DNA of 64,000 nt from Dugong dugon (Eukaryota > Chordata > Mammalia > Sirenia > Dugongidae): the NCBI GenBank assembly GCA_030035585.1, contig CM057462.1, forward strand, positions 141,758,734 through 141,822,733. Direction: 5' to 3'. A program made the position numbers and the translations under genes. Below, piece by piece: positions 52,546-63,594 of this stretch; position 1 is the first letter of the stretch; every line of letters starts with the position of its first letter. The notes under the pieces were generated by a model. That model was not told the DNA's origin, made no database searches, and saw only the letters and a program-made list of their open reading frames with translations.

Positions 52546-53770
52546 AACTCCCTGAGGGACTGAATTGCTGGTCAGAGGGCTGTGGGGACCATGGTCTCAG
52601 GGAACATCTAGCTCAATTGGCATAACACAGTTTATAAAGACAACGTTCTACATTCTACCTCGGTGAGTAGTGTCTGGGGTCTTAAAAGCCTGTGAGCAGC
52701 CATCTAAGATACTCCACTGGTCTCATCCCTTCAGGAGCAAGGGAGAATGAAGAGAACAGGATACAAGGAAAAGATTAGTCCCAAGGACTAATGGTCCACA
52801 GCTACCAAGGCCTCTACCGGACTGAGTCGAGTACAGCTAGATGGTGCCCGGCTATCACCACTGACTGCTCTGACTGGGATCACAAGAGAGGGTTCTGGAC
52901 AGAGCAGGAGAAGGATACAGAACATAATTCTAACTCACAAAAAAAAAAAAGACCAGATTTACTGACCTAAAGTAGACTGGAGAAACCCCGAGAGTATGGC
53001 CCCCAGACACCCCTTTTTTTTTAGCTTAGTGGTGAAGTTATCTCCGAGGTTCACCGTTCAGCCTGGGAGTGGACAGCCCCATAAAACAAAATGGGACTAA
53101 TGAGGTACAGTAGTCCAGTGACAAGAGCCAGGAGGCAGAAGGAGACAAGGAAGCTGGTGATAGGGAACCCAAGGTTGAGTAAGGATATTGTTGATGTGTT
53201 ATGAGATTGTTAACCATTGTCATAGGGCAATATGTGTAGTAACTATTAAATGAGAAACTATTTTGTTCTGTAAGCCTTCATCTTAAGTGAGAACAGCAGC
53301 ACAATTGGAAGAGCGTGGTCAATGTCACTGAACTGTGCATGTAGTAATTTTTGAAATGGTGTATCTTTGGCTATGTGTATTTTCACCAAAAAAAAAGGTT
53401 GAGAAGTTAGAGTGTTTACATGTTGTGGGGTTGTTAACCAATGTCATAAAACAATATGTGTACTACTGTTTCATGAGAAACTACTTGTTCTGTAAGCCTT
53501 CACCTGAAGTACAATAAAAAAAAAAAAAAAAGAGAAGAATAGGAACAGACACATACACACAGGAGAAAGGCAGATGCCAAGGAACATCAAGTAATGCAAA
53601 GGAATGCTAAAGAATGTTAAAGAACACTTTGGAATGCCAAAAAACTCCCAGGGCTATTAACAAGGAAGGACCTTCTCCTGGAGTTGATGTCCTTATTTGG
53701 ACTTCTAACCTCCAAATGTGTCAGATAATAAATTCCTGTTCTTTAAAGCCAAAAAAAAAAAAAAAAAAAA
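52546..53770 (+). mobile_element. Composite L1 3' end insertion: duplicated 3' UTR plus LTR-derived tail
   Basis: Flanked by GTTTGTCTCTG preceded by A's (52530-52545 and 53766-53781). Order on the + strand: L1 3' UTR (52546 to about 53292), linker of about 100 bp ending in A9 (53293-53392), a second copy of the last ~130 bp of the L1 3' UTR ending in A16 (to about 53535), a MaLR-LTR-like segment with AATAAA at 53727-53732, and an A20 tail (53751-53770). It appears to be one retrotransposition product, inserted in ERV-2. Confidence 0.75.
53536..53750 (+). repeat. MaLR-like LTR segment at the end of the composite L1
   Basis: 'ctcctggagttgatgtcctt' and 'atttggacttctaacctcc' parallel the MaLR LTR at 61930-61980. 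AATAAA at 53727-53732 is followed 18 nt later by the A20 tract, exactly where an LTR poly(A) site would cut. Confidence 0.6.
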
Positions 53771-53781
53771 GTTTGTCTCTG

Positions 53782-55460
53782 GGTACTCCATGTGTGGGTC
53801 TGTGTGTCTAACCTAATAAATCCACTCTAACACACCAATTTCCCTAAGCTTTTGGATACCTTCTTGTACAGTATATCAAGGCAGGTCTGGTACTGCAACT
53901 TGATTTAGTGCAGGCCACAGCGTAATCCATGCATCAGTACGGCCAATCCAAATAAACTATTAGATTCTTCCCTAACCTCTAGAGGTGAAATATTGAATGT
54001 AGAATCTGTGCTTACCAGGCCCATGTCAATAAACTCAGACTGATCCATCTTTTATGTTCTTTGCACCAGTATCCCACACCATTAGTAGACGTTCCCACCC
54101 ATATTCCCCAGGTGTCGGTTCGTACATATTAGAAAAGTCAAGCAGTTTTTTTGGAGAGTAGCATACATCCTCCTGGGTCACTCTTTGTACTTGACCTCTT
54201 AGGACTCCTTAGGACTTAAGTTTAGTTATAGGTCTAGAAGCCAAAATGGATTGTGGGAATGTGTTTTGAGAACATTTAGCACTGTCTTTTAAGGCATCTG
54301 TCTTAGGAGATGCCCCAGGTAATAATTCAGACAAAGATTCTTTGGACACAGTTGGATTAATCTCATCAGATGGTGATGGAGGGGCTAAAGGCTTTAATGG
54401 GGAGGGTGGCTTAGCAGACAAAGATGGAATAATATCTTCAGATGGGAGTGAGGTGGCTGGTTCTGTTGGCAGCAGTGATTCAAGGGAATTTAGGAGCCCA
54501 GTGTCCCCAGCTTCCTGATTATCTGCTGATAAGCCCTAATCCCAAGTATCAGGATCCCATTTCTTCCCAATAAATGCCTTCACTTTAAGTTCAGACACCA
54601 CTTGATGTTGAGAATTCAGTTGACATTGTAATTCAGTCACTCGCATGATAAGTGTCTGGGTTTGGTTTTTGGCAATATCACTTCTGTTAGTACAAGGAAT
54701 TAGGCTTTGTGTCAAGGCACAAGTGTTAACTTTGAGGTCATTTATGGGGTGCTTGAGCTTTGACTCTGAAGCCCTAAGTTCATTTCTTTCTTTTACCACT
54801 TCGCCCAGCAAAAGTAGGGCCAACCAACTAGCTTCCTTATACTTCTCATTATGACAAAATCATTGAAAAGTATCAAACATGCGTTACCCAGAGCCTCACC
54901 TTTCATCAATGCCTGATCTATTGGTGGTGATATTTTGGTATTTCTACTGCCACCTCATGCCATGAATTAGCAGTGCCCTCTTTACTACTGGAAGCAGAGT
55001 CATCAATATCTTTAAGACTAACCAGACTTGAAAATCAATTTAGAAAATTCATCCTTAAAATTTTGTTCCTCTAGAACCACTCCTGTTGGTTCAGGGCGAA
55101 GTCAGCTAGAGTAATCATAAGCCAGGGGCCGGGACCACCTCATACCAGTTTCTCCACATATCAAAATTACACACTTTCTTTTTATAAGAGTTTAACCAGA
55201 GAATTCCTTTAAGAATTTTCCAGTGGATAGCAGGGGAGTAGAGTGTGCAAGTTATTCAGGTAGTGATGAAAACACATTTTGATTCCCAGAAGGGGAAGGA
55301 AAGATGTATATTATGGACATAAGCTAGCAAACTTAAAAGTGATATCTGAAAAGTGTTCTATAATGGGGTAACAGTACTTGTACAGGAAAGTAAATTTGTA
55401 CACAGGTCAAAAAGTTTGTCCAGGAGAGTAAAACATCAAGACATCTTTATTAGTTGAGAT
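53782..55460 (-). mobile_element. ERV-2, gag-side remainder
   Basis: Continuation of ERV-2 to the right of the composite L1, with gag-like frames. The right boundary is uncertain and no LTR was recognised. Confidence 0.5.
54209..54823 (-). pseudogene. ERV-2 gag-like remains
   Basis: Two open pieces: 54823-54536, helix-forming (RNELRASESKLKHPINDLK, RVTELQCQLNSQHQVVSEL), and 54421-54209, proline- and serine-rich (AKPPSPLKPLAPPSPSDE), as in the linker region of class I ERV Gag. The call rests on position upstream of pol and on composition; no major-homology region was found. Confidence 0.45.
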
Positions 55461-55589
55461 TTTAACTTTTAGAATACCTAATGTGAAGTTCTGTTGATTA
55501 TGGAGGGATCAACTGAAGCATCAGTATCCATTTTAGCTCTTCTTCCAACCACTCCATTCTTTCCCATGCAGAATAATCCTTTCAAACCA

Positions 55590-55630
55590 GAAAAACACCA
55601 CCACCACCACCACAACAACAACAATATCAG
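55590..55630. repeat. Short (CAC)n/(AAC)n microsatellite
   Basis: About 40 bp of CAC triplets passing into AAC triplets. No coding role apparent. Confidence 0.8.
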
Positions 55631-55689
55631 CACAACACACATTTTTCCAAAATCTTATCAATGGATCAACATTATCCATAGGATATAAG

Positions 55690-56110
55690 TCCAAAATTCT
55701 TAACAGAACTTTAAGACCTGCCTGCATCTGCAGCCTCACCTTACAAAAGTCTCCTCTTTAACCACTCTTCTCTAGCTGTACTAACTTTTTAGTTCTTCAA
55801 ACTCAACAAGTTTATTTTGGCTCCTTAGCTCAACTCAAGAACATTCTGCTCCTTCAACCTGAAGTGTTCTTTCCTCACCTCTTCCCCTAATTAATTCCCA
55901 TCCATCATTCAAATCTTAGTTAAAAAACTGCACCTACCAGGATGTTTACCCTGACCCAGCACTAGGTCAGTCCTCGTATAATTATGATGACTGTCTGTAC
56001 TTTTCTTTTTAGCACTCATCATAGTATTGTGTCTATTTTGCTCTTTATTGAATGCCTAGTTCCAAAACCGTGTCTGTCACATGTAGGAGATCAATAATTG
56101 TTTGTAAACT
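55690..56110. mobile_element. L2 LINE fragment
   Basis: Contains 'ctcaagaacattctgctcct', 'gaagtgttctttcctcacct' and 'tattgaatgcctagttcc', the L2 3' region pattern also seen at 10290-10850. Diverged. Confidence 0.55.
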
Positions 56111-56255
56111 GAATTGAGATAATTAAAGGGAAGAAGAAAAAAACTATATCAATAGTTTAGAAGAAGATTGATATTGCAGACTGTTACATTAAAAGTCATA
56201 AAAGTCATTGGGATGTCAAATAGTTTGGCAATACTCCATCATGTTTTCCAGATTG

Positions 56256-56455
56256 TAAACCATACCCACTGCTGTCAAGTCATTTATGACTCAGAGTTAC
56301 TCTGTAGAACAGAGTAGACCAGACTCATAGCATTTCCAAGGCTGAAATCTTTATGGAAGCTGACGGTCACACCTTTCTCTCATGGAGTGGCTGTGGTTTG
56401 AATCACCAACACTTGAGTTAGCAGCCGAGTGCTTAGCCACTGCACTGTCGTGTAT
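56256..56455 (-). mobile_element. AfroSINE, long form, antisense
   Basis: 'ctgctgtcaagtcatttatgac' type tail, 'gtagaacagagtagacc' body and 'gttagcagccgagtgcttag' head, with the extra internal segment seen at 7790-7990. Diverged. Confidence 0.85.
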
Positions 56456-56689
56456 CTTTTTTAAAGCCCTAACAGCAATCAATTCTTTGGAAGACTATGT
56501 CCCAAATAAGTTAACTAAGTATTCTTAAAACAGTGTTGGAAAATGAAGCCACCCAGTTCTGGTTATAATATACTTGAAATCTATATTTACTATGTTCTTA
56601 GAACTTTTTCATATTTTTGTCATATGTAATAACTTGTTAAAATTTCTTGCTTTAGATGTTTCATTTTATCTATAGAACTAATTCTGCCC

Positions 56690-56893
56690 GTGAAACCAAA
56701 CCAGTTGCTGACAGGTTGATTCTGACTCATGGAGACCCCTTGTATGTCAGAGTAGAACTGTGCTCCTTAGGGTTCTCAATCTACTTCTGAAAAATCAGAT
56801 TGCCAAACCTTTCTGCAAGTTACCTCTGGGTATACTTGAACTTCCACCATTTAGATTAACAACAAAGTGTATTAATCTTTTGAATCTACTGAG
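56690..56893 (-). mobile_element. AfroSINE, old antisense copy
   Basis: 'aaaccagttgctgacaggtt' and 'gtcagagtagaactgtgctc' mark the tail and body. The head is heavily mutated. Confidence 0.75.
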
Positions 56894-58791
56894 TTATTTA
56901 CTTATTTTTTCATGCAAGGGACTGTAACTATATGTGTTAAAAATTGTCAATATTCATAAATAGACTTTCATTTAAAGGTCAAAACCTAGGCAACAAAATT
57001 ATAATCATAGATGTTTGCAGCATTTACTCAGTAACTGGTAAGAGTAAACTTAATAGATTTTGGCCATTAATATTATTGTGAATATTAGAGTCATTATCAT
57101 TATTATTCAACTTCTAAGTGCCCATAGATGTTAGAGTAAGATAGAATCAAAGCTTACAAAAAAGCACTCCTAGAACTTACGGCCAACATGGTGCTATAGA
57201 CAGGAGCGCCACGCTGTCCCTCCACAGCAAACTCCTGAAAAACTAAGTCAAACAGTGACAAACGCCAAGCCTGAAACCCTAAGCATCAAATGAAGAGATA
57301 AAGAACTCAGCGAAGAACTGAATGGAATAAGAAACTGACAGAAAACAGAGAGCAAGGAAAGGTCCCCTATCAGCTAATACAGCACGGATTTGCCATTTTG
57401 GACTCCTGTCGGAGATCAGCAAACACAGAGTACAGGAAAGCAGCTTTCCATAGCTCCTAGCAGGAGACAGAATAACCGATAACCAGCTATATACGCTTTC
57501 CCACTCTTCACCCTTCTTCATCCCCACTCGACCTCCTCTACTTCCTCTGGCCACAGTCTCTTGGCTGGGAGGCACCAGCTTCAGTCTTATGCCACTTGGA
57601 TTCCACCTGCACACACTGATGGCTCCCTGAGTGCCATTTGTTTGTTGCCGGTGTGGCTTTTTTCCACTTCTTTTTGTTTCTTCCATACTTCTCATCATCA
57701 CATCCCCCTCCTTTCTCTCAAATACCTTGCTCAGTGTGTCATCTTTGCTTCTTCCTGAAAGGCTGTGAAATGCTGCTTGACTGCAGAACTGTTTCCCGGC
57801 CTGCCCCACAATGCTGGTGGGATCCCCAGGACTATTTTGTTTGTTTGTTTCTTTTGTTTTTCTTTTCTTGGCTTGGGAGCCCCTTCTAGCTGGGTTGTAC
57901 TGCACGGCTTGGGAGCTACTTCCTCAGTCTGAGCAGCCACAAGGTGGGATCCCTGGGGTGGGGGGGCATTTCTTTTTCTTTTTTATTTGCTTGTTTTGGT
58001 TTTTGTTTGTTGTGTTTGTTCTTGCTTTTTTTTTTTTTTTTTGGTTTTCTTTTCTCTCTTTTTCCCTTTTTGTCTTTCTCCTTTTCTCAGTTTCTTGTCT
58101 CTCTATACTTACCTTCTCTTCCTGTCCTCTGAATACTTGGCACTGTGTGACATTTCTACCCCTTCTAGCCAGGCTGTACTTTGCAGCCTGGAAGCCACTT
58201 CTTAAGTCTTCACAGCTGCAGTGGTGGCATCCCTGGGGAGCATTTTTCTTTTCTTTTTTTCTAATTTTATTTATTTATTTATTTTCTTTTACCCTTTTAA
58301 TACTTTTCCACTTTTTGTTTTTCACCATTTCTCAGTCTCTCATCTCTCCACTCCATGAGCAAGTTTCCTTAAAACAGTTTTTTGCCTGTTTGTGTGTTTT
58401 TGGCTTCTGTTTCTCTCTCCTCTTTCCCATACCCCTCTTAGCTCTACACATCATGATCTCCCCTCTCCTTACTGTGTAACTGCACCAAGTGCTGAACATC
58501 ACACTCCTGAGCAGTACAGGCAGGCCCTACTGGAACCTGCCTTGCACTGATTCCCAGCCCCCCTGTAGGCCCTAGTACTTTTCACAAACAACCCATCCCA
58601 GTAACTCCCTTTCAACTGGACCTGCACTGCTGTACCATACCTGAGCGACTGAAGCTGCCCATTAGACAAGTAGGTGAATAGTATTGTGCCTAGTGACAAG
58701 CAAACAACAAAGAATGCACAGCCCACCTGCTCAGACATAACCAAAATAAAACAAAAAAGCAGGGTGAAACAAACAAATCTACAATCAATAA

Positions 58792-59816
58792 ATGAGGAAA
58801 ATAACTACTGGAAGTCCTGAAGATAGCAGACAATATCAAAACATATATATATATATAAAGGACAAGTTGGTTCCAGTAGGCATCCAAAATACAACACCAG
58901 ATGACTTTCCAGTAAAAGAAAAGGCACTAGAACTACCTGATAGGGAATTCAAATCTCTAATATACAGAGCTATCCAAGAGTTGAAGCAAAAAGTAGACAA
59001 AAATGAGGAAAAAATAGACAAATTCATGAAAAGACAGAAAAATCATGGAAAATACAAACGAAACAATGCGAGAATTCAGGAAAATAGTACAGGAGCAAAA
59101 TGTCAAAATAAATTCACAACTAGAAATCATACAAAAACAACAATTAGAAATACAAAAGATAAACAAGTTTCAGAAATGGACAGTGTCATAGAAGGGCTGA
59201 GGAGCAGATTTGAAATGATGGAAGACAGGATCAACGAAATTGAAGACAAACACTTGGATAAAACTCTGAGGAAAGATCAGAAAAAAAGAATGAAGAAAAA
59301 TGAAGAAACCCTGAGAATTATGTGGGATGCAATCAAAAGCAAAACTTTGCAAGTGATTGGAGTGGAGTTCCAGAACAGGGGGAGAAAACAGAAAACACAG
59401 AGAGGATCATTGAAGAACTGTTGACAGAAAAGTTTCCCAATATCATGAAAGATGAAAAGCTGATCATCCAATAAGCTCGTCGAACCCCATATAAAATAGA
59501 CCCCAAAAGAAAATCACCAAAGCATATCATAATCACACTAGCTAAAACCAAATACAAACAAACAACCCTGGGAGCAGCTTGATGAAAATGAAAAGTCATA
59601 TACAGAGGATAAACAATAAGACTAAGCTTGGATTATTTGGCAGAAACCATGTGGGCAAGAAGGCAATGGGAAGACATATATAAAACCTTGAAAGAAAAAA
59701 ACTGCCAACCAAGAATAATATATCCTGCAAAACTCTTATTCAGATATGATGGTGAAATTAGGGCATTTCCAGATAAACAAAAATTAAGGGGCTATGTAGA
59801 AACCAAACCAAACTGA
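58792..59816 (+). pseudogene. L1-D ORF1, frame-broken
   Basis: Piece 58792-59424 has the ORF1 N-terminus and coiled coil (FKSLIYRAIQELKQKVDKNE, EGLRSRFEMMEDRINEIE), with shifted frame in the middle. Piece 59628-59816 has the C-terminal domain (ARRQWEDIYKTLKEKNCQ, RIIYPAKLLFRYDGEIRAF). Stops lie between them. Confidence 0.88.
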
Positions 59817-60303
59817 CAAGAATTGTTAAAGGGAGTCCTTCAGTCTGAGAACAAACAACATCAGACCACAGGATGAATGTAGCATGCGGGTTTGTGCTAG
59901 CTGGATACCAACTTAGGAAATGAACTCTCAAGGACTATCCAAAACCAAAAGAATTAAAACAGGGAACCAGAGAGGTTAATCTGTAAAGAACAACAACATC
60001 AGAACACTAAAAGAGAGATTAAATGGTGTCAATATAGAACTGTCTAACGGAGAAGAAGGCAAGGTGATAGCAAGTAATAATAGACTGGTTCAAACCTAGG
60101 AAGATAAAGGTAAATTTCAAGGTAACCACAAAGAAAGTTAACAAACCTACTCATCAAAATAAAGAAGAAAAACATAAAGTCTCAGTAAAACCAAAATCTA
60201 CAAAAATAAAAGAAATGAAAAAAAATCCACAAACAAGGAATTCAGCACAGGAGAGTAAGAGGAACAAAAAAAAGTCAGCCCCACAGAAAAAAAGCACTAC
60301 AAA

Positions 60304-61386
60304 ATGACAGCAATAAACTCACATCTATCAGTAATTACGCTGAAAGTAAATGACCTAAATGCACCCACTAAGAGACAGAGAGAGACAGAATGGATAAAAA
60401 AACAGGATCCATCAATACACTGTCTACAAGAGACACACCTTCAAAAAAAATAATAAATTTATTAAAAATCAAAGGATAGGAAAAAAAAATATCAAGCAAA
60501 CACCTACCAAAAATAGAGCAGGAGTGGCAATACTAATCTCAGATGAAATAGACTATAAAACAAAATGCACCATAAAAGACAAAGAAAGACACTATATAGT
60601 GATTAAAGGGATGATCCATCATGAAGACATAAGCATAATAAACATCTATACACCCAATGACAGAGCTCCAAAATACTTAAAACAAACTCTGACAGCACTG
60701 AAAAGAGAAATTTACAGTTCCACAAAAATAGCAGGAGACTTCAACACATCACTCTCAATAAAGAACAGAACATCTAGAAAGAAACTCAACAAAGATAAAG
60801 AAGACCTAAAGGGTACAATCATCCCACTTGACCTCATATATAGAACACTTCACCCAAGAGCTGTAAAGTACACATTCTTTTCCAACACACACGGAACATT
60901 TCCAGAATAGACCACATCTTAGCCCACAGAGCAACCCTCAACAAAATCCAAAACACTGAGATAATATAAAGTATTTTCTCTGACCACAACACCATCAAGG
61001 TAGAAATTAACAACAGGAAGAGCAAGGGAAAATGATCAATTACATGGAAAGTGAATAACATCCTGCTTACAAGCTACTGGGTAATAGAAGAAATCAAAGA
61101 TGGAATTATAAAATTCCTAGAATCAAATGAGAATGAAAATATATCCTATCAAAACCTTTAGGACACAGCAAAGGCAGTCCTCAGAGGACAATTTGTAGCA
61201 ATAGATGCACACATCAGAAAAGAAGAAAGGGACAAAATCAAAACATTAACTACACAATTCAAACAAATAGAAAGATAACAGGAAAAAAAAAGCCCACAGC
61301 CACCACAAGAAAGGTAAAGATCAGAGCAGAAGTAAATGAAATAGAGACTAGAAAAACAATAGAAAGAATCAACAAAACCAAATGTT
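60304..61386 (+). pseudogene. L1-D ORF2 endonuclease part, broken and truncated
   Basis: The start ATG at 60304 is followed by endonuclease sequence with stops. An open piece at 60524-60910 has YTPND, AGDFNTSLS and a frame loss at HGTFPE, the same weak spot as in L1-A. The RT domain is absent in the window. Confidence 0.85.
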
Positions 61387-61490
61387 GGTTTTTTTTTTTT
61401 TAGAAATGCAAGTTTTTTTTTTTTTTTTTTTCAAAATTGGGTTAAACCACCATTTTTGCTGATGGTGTAAAACTTTTTTTTTTTTTTTTT
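61387..61490 (-). repeat. Three poly(T) tracts at the 3' end of L1-E
   Basis: T runs at about 61387-61401, 61412-61431 and 61473-61490, separated by 10 bp and by about 42 bp of non-L1 sequence. On the minus strand this is a poly(A) ladder after the L1 3' UTR. Confidence 0.75.
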
Positions 61491-61592
61491 TGGTCTTTTT
61501 TTATTGTACTTCAGGTGAAGGCTTACAGAACAAATAGTTTCTCATGAAATAGTAGTACGCATATGGTTTTATCACATTGGTTAACAACCCCA

Positions 61593-62063
61593 TGTCATGG
61601 TTTGAACTATGTCCCCCAAAAAATGTGTGTGTCAATTTGGCTAGGCCATGATTCCTGGTACTGTGTGATTTTCCTGTGTGTTGTAAACCTGCCTCTATGA
61701 TGTTAATGAGGGAGGATGGGTGGCAGTTGTGTTAGTAAGGCAGGACTGGATCTACAAGACTGGATTGTGTCCTGAGGCAATCGCTTAAGATATAAAAGAG
61801 AGAAGTGAGCAGTAAGACAGGGGGACCACCTACCATCAAGAAAGCAGTGCCAGGAGCAGAGCGTGTCCTTTGGTCCCTGTGCTGAGAAGCTCCTAGTCTG
61901 GGGGAACACTGATGAGAAGGCTGAGAGAGAGAAAGCCTTCCTCTGGAGCTGACACCTTGAATTTGGACTTTTAGCCTACTTTACTGTAAGGAAATAAAGT
62001 GCTCTTCATTAAAGCCATCCACTTGTGGTGTTTCTGTTACGGCAGCACTAGATGACTAAGACA
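61593..62063 (+). repeat. MaLR 5' LTR
   Basis: 471 bp, TGTCATGG...AAGACA. It contains a TATA-like 'agatataaaagag' near 61790 and an AATAAA in 'ggaaataaagtgctc' near 61994. Confidence 0.85.
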
Positions 62064-63112
62064 GAATTTGGTACCAGGAGTGGGGTGCTGCTCTAACAGA
62101 TACCTAAAATGTGGAAGTGGTTTTCAAACTGTGAATGGATAGACGTACGGCAGTGACAGAGGACCAGCAGCAGCAGAGAACTTTCAGCAGCAGAGAAGTG
62201 GCAGCGGCAGAGAACCAACAGCAGCAGAACCAGGAGACCAGTGTGAGATGGTGCTGGAGCTGACCCATGGAGCAAGAGAGCTGAGTGCCTGTGCGCGGGA
62301 AGCTTCCTGGCAGAGTGGGATGCCTCTGGGCACTTAGCGGTGGAGCTAGGCTTGCCGACCGACAGAGCGAGAGAGCTGAGTGTCTGTGTGCACGAGGCTT
62401 TCTGGTGGAGTGGGGTACCTCCGGGCACTTATACTGGTGAAACTACTGAGCTTTGGAACACTTGTCCCAGCAGGGCAGATGTGGGTGTGAGGCCCAAGGG
62501 CCAAGAGGCCATAGGAAGCAGAAGCTGAAGAGACAAGGGACAACAGAAGCCAAGCTGCTTCAGTCTCAAAAGGTATGGCCATGACCTCAGGGGTTTCAAA
62601 GGCTGGAGCCATGGCCTCTGGTGTTTCTAAGGGTGGAGATGTCACTCCGACAGACTAGCAGAATGATGCGCCTAAAGCCAAGGGAGCAGAGTTGCTGTCC
62701 CAAGGGCCTGGAAGGCGGCTCTGAAGTCCAGGGCCAAGGGGCCTCCACTCAAAATCCAGAGACTGTGGCCAATACCTAGAGTCTGGAGGGCAGGGCCATT
62801 GTGTAAATTGTCTCAGAGAACAGAGGATTATTTTCAAAGCCTTGAGGGCTAATGTAATGTGTTCTGCTTACTTGCTTGGTGCCTGTTATCACTTCTGTTC
62901 CTTTAGTTTCTCCCATTTGTAATGGAAATGTCTAGCTTGTACCTGTTCTGCCATTGTACCTTTGGAAGCAAACAACTTGTATTCTAGATTTCACAGATGA
63001 AGAGGTATTTTTGGATTTTGGACTTGGAGTTAAGACTTTTGCTATGATATGATAGGGTGAATATGTTTTGCATGTTGCAAGGATGTGATTTTTTGGGGGA
63101 CAAAGGGTGGAA

Positions 63113-63594
63113 TATCATCGTTTGAATTGTGTCCCCCCAAAAATGTGTATATCCGTTTGTCTGGGCCATGATTCCTGGTACTGTGTGATTTTCGTATACG
63201 TTGTAAAACCTGTCTCTATGATGTTAATGAGGGAGGATGGGTGGCAGTTGTGTTGGTAAGGCAGACCTGATCTACAAGACTGGATTGTGTCCTGAGGCAA
63301 TCTCTTGAGATATAAAAGACGGAAGTGAGCAGTGAGACAGGGGGCCTCATACCATCAAGAAAGCAGTGCCGGGAGCAGAGCGCTTCATTTGGATGGGGTC
63401 CCTGCGCAGAGAAGCTCCTAGTTTGGGGGAACACCGAAGAGAAGAAGGCCGACAGAGAGAAAAAGGCTTCCCCTGGAGCTGACGCCCTGAATTTGGACTT
63501 TTAGCCTACTTCGACTATGAGGAAAGAAACTGCTCTTCGTTAAAACCAGCCACTTGTGGTATTTCTGTTATGGCAGCACTAGATGAATAAGACA
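63113..63594 (+). repeat. MaLR 3' LTR
   Basis: 482 bp, starting TATCATCG (the usual TG changed to TA) and ending AAGACA. The poly(A) signal is altered ('ggaaagaaactgctc'). The same body as the 5' LTR with small indels. Confidence 0.85.

Larger units (their letters stand above)
57181..61386 (+). mobile_element. L1 (L1-D), sense strand, interrupted in ORF2
   Basis: Starts 'ggccaacatggtgctataga', as other L1 5' ends here. The 5' UTR runs to about 58790 and contains repeated blocks, for example the 'ccttctagc..ggctgtact' blocks near 57883 and 58163. ORF1 lies at 58792-59816 and ORF2 from 60304. The element stops at 61386 inside ORF2, where T tracts begin and an antisense L1 3' end follows. Confidence 0.9.
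61593..63594 (+). mobile_element. MaLR LTR retrotransposon with both LTRs and 5-bp duplication
   Basis: LTRs at 61593-62063 and 63113-63594 flank an internal region of about 1.05 kb. The target duplication CCCCA lies at 61588-61592 and 63595-63599. The internal region starts 'gaatttggtaccaggagtgg', typical of MaLR elements, which are non-autonomous relatives of ERVL without env. By eye the LTRs differ at roughly one site in ten. No long frame. Confidence 0.88.

Noticed and set aside
57811..58479. 222-codon Phe/Leu-rich frame
   Set aside because: Lies in the T-rich 5' UTR of L1-D. Composition explains the length, and overlapping frames show the same bias.
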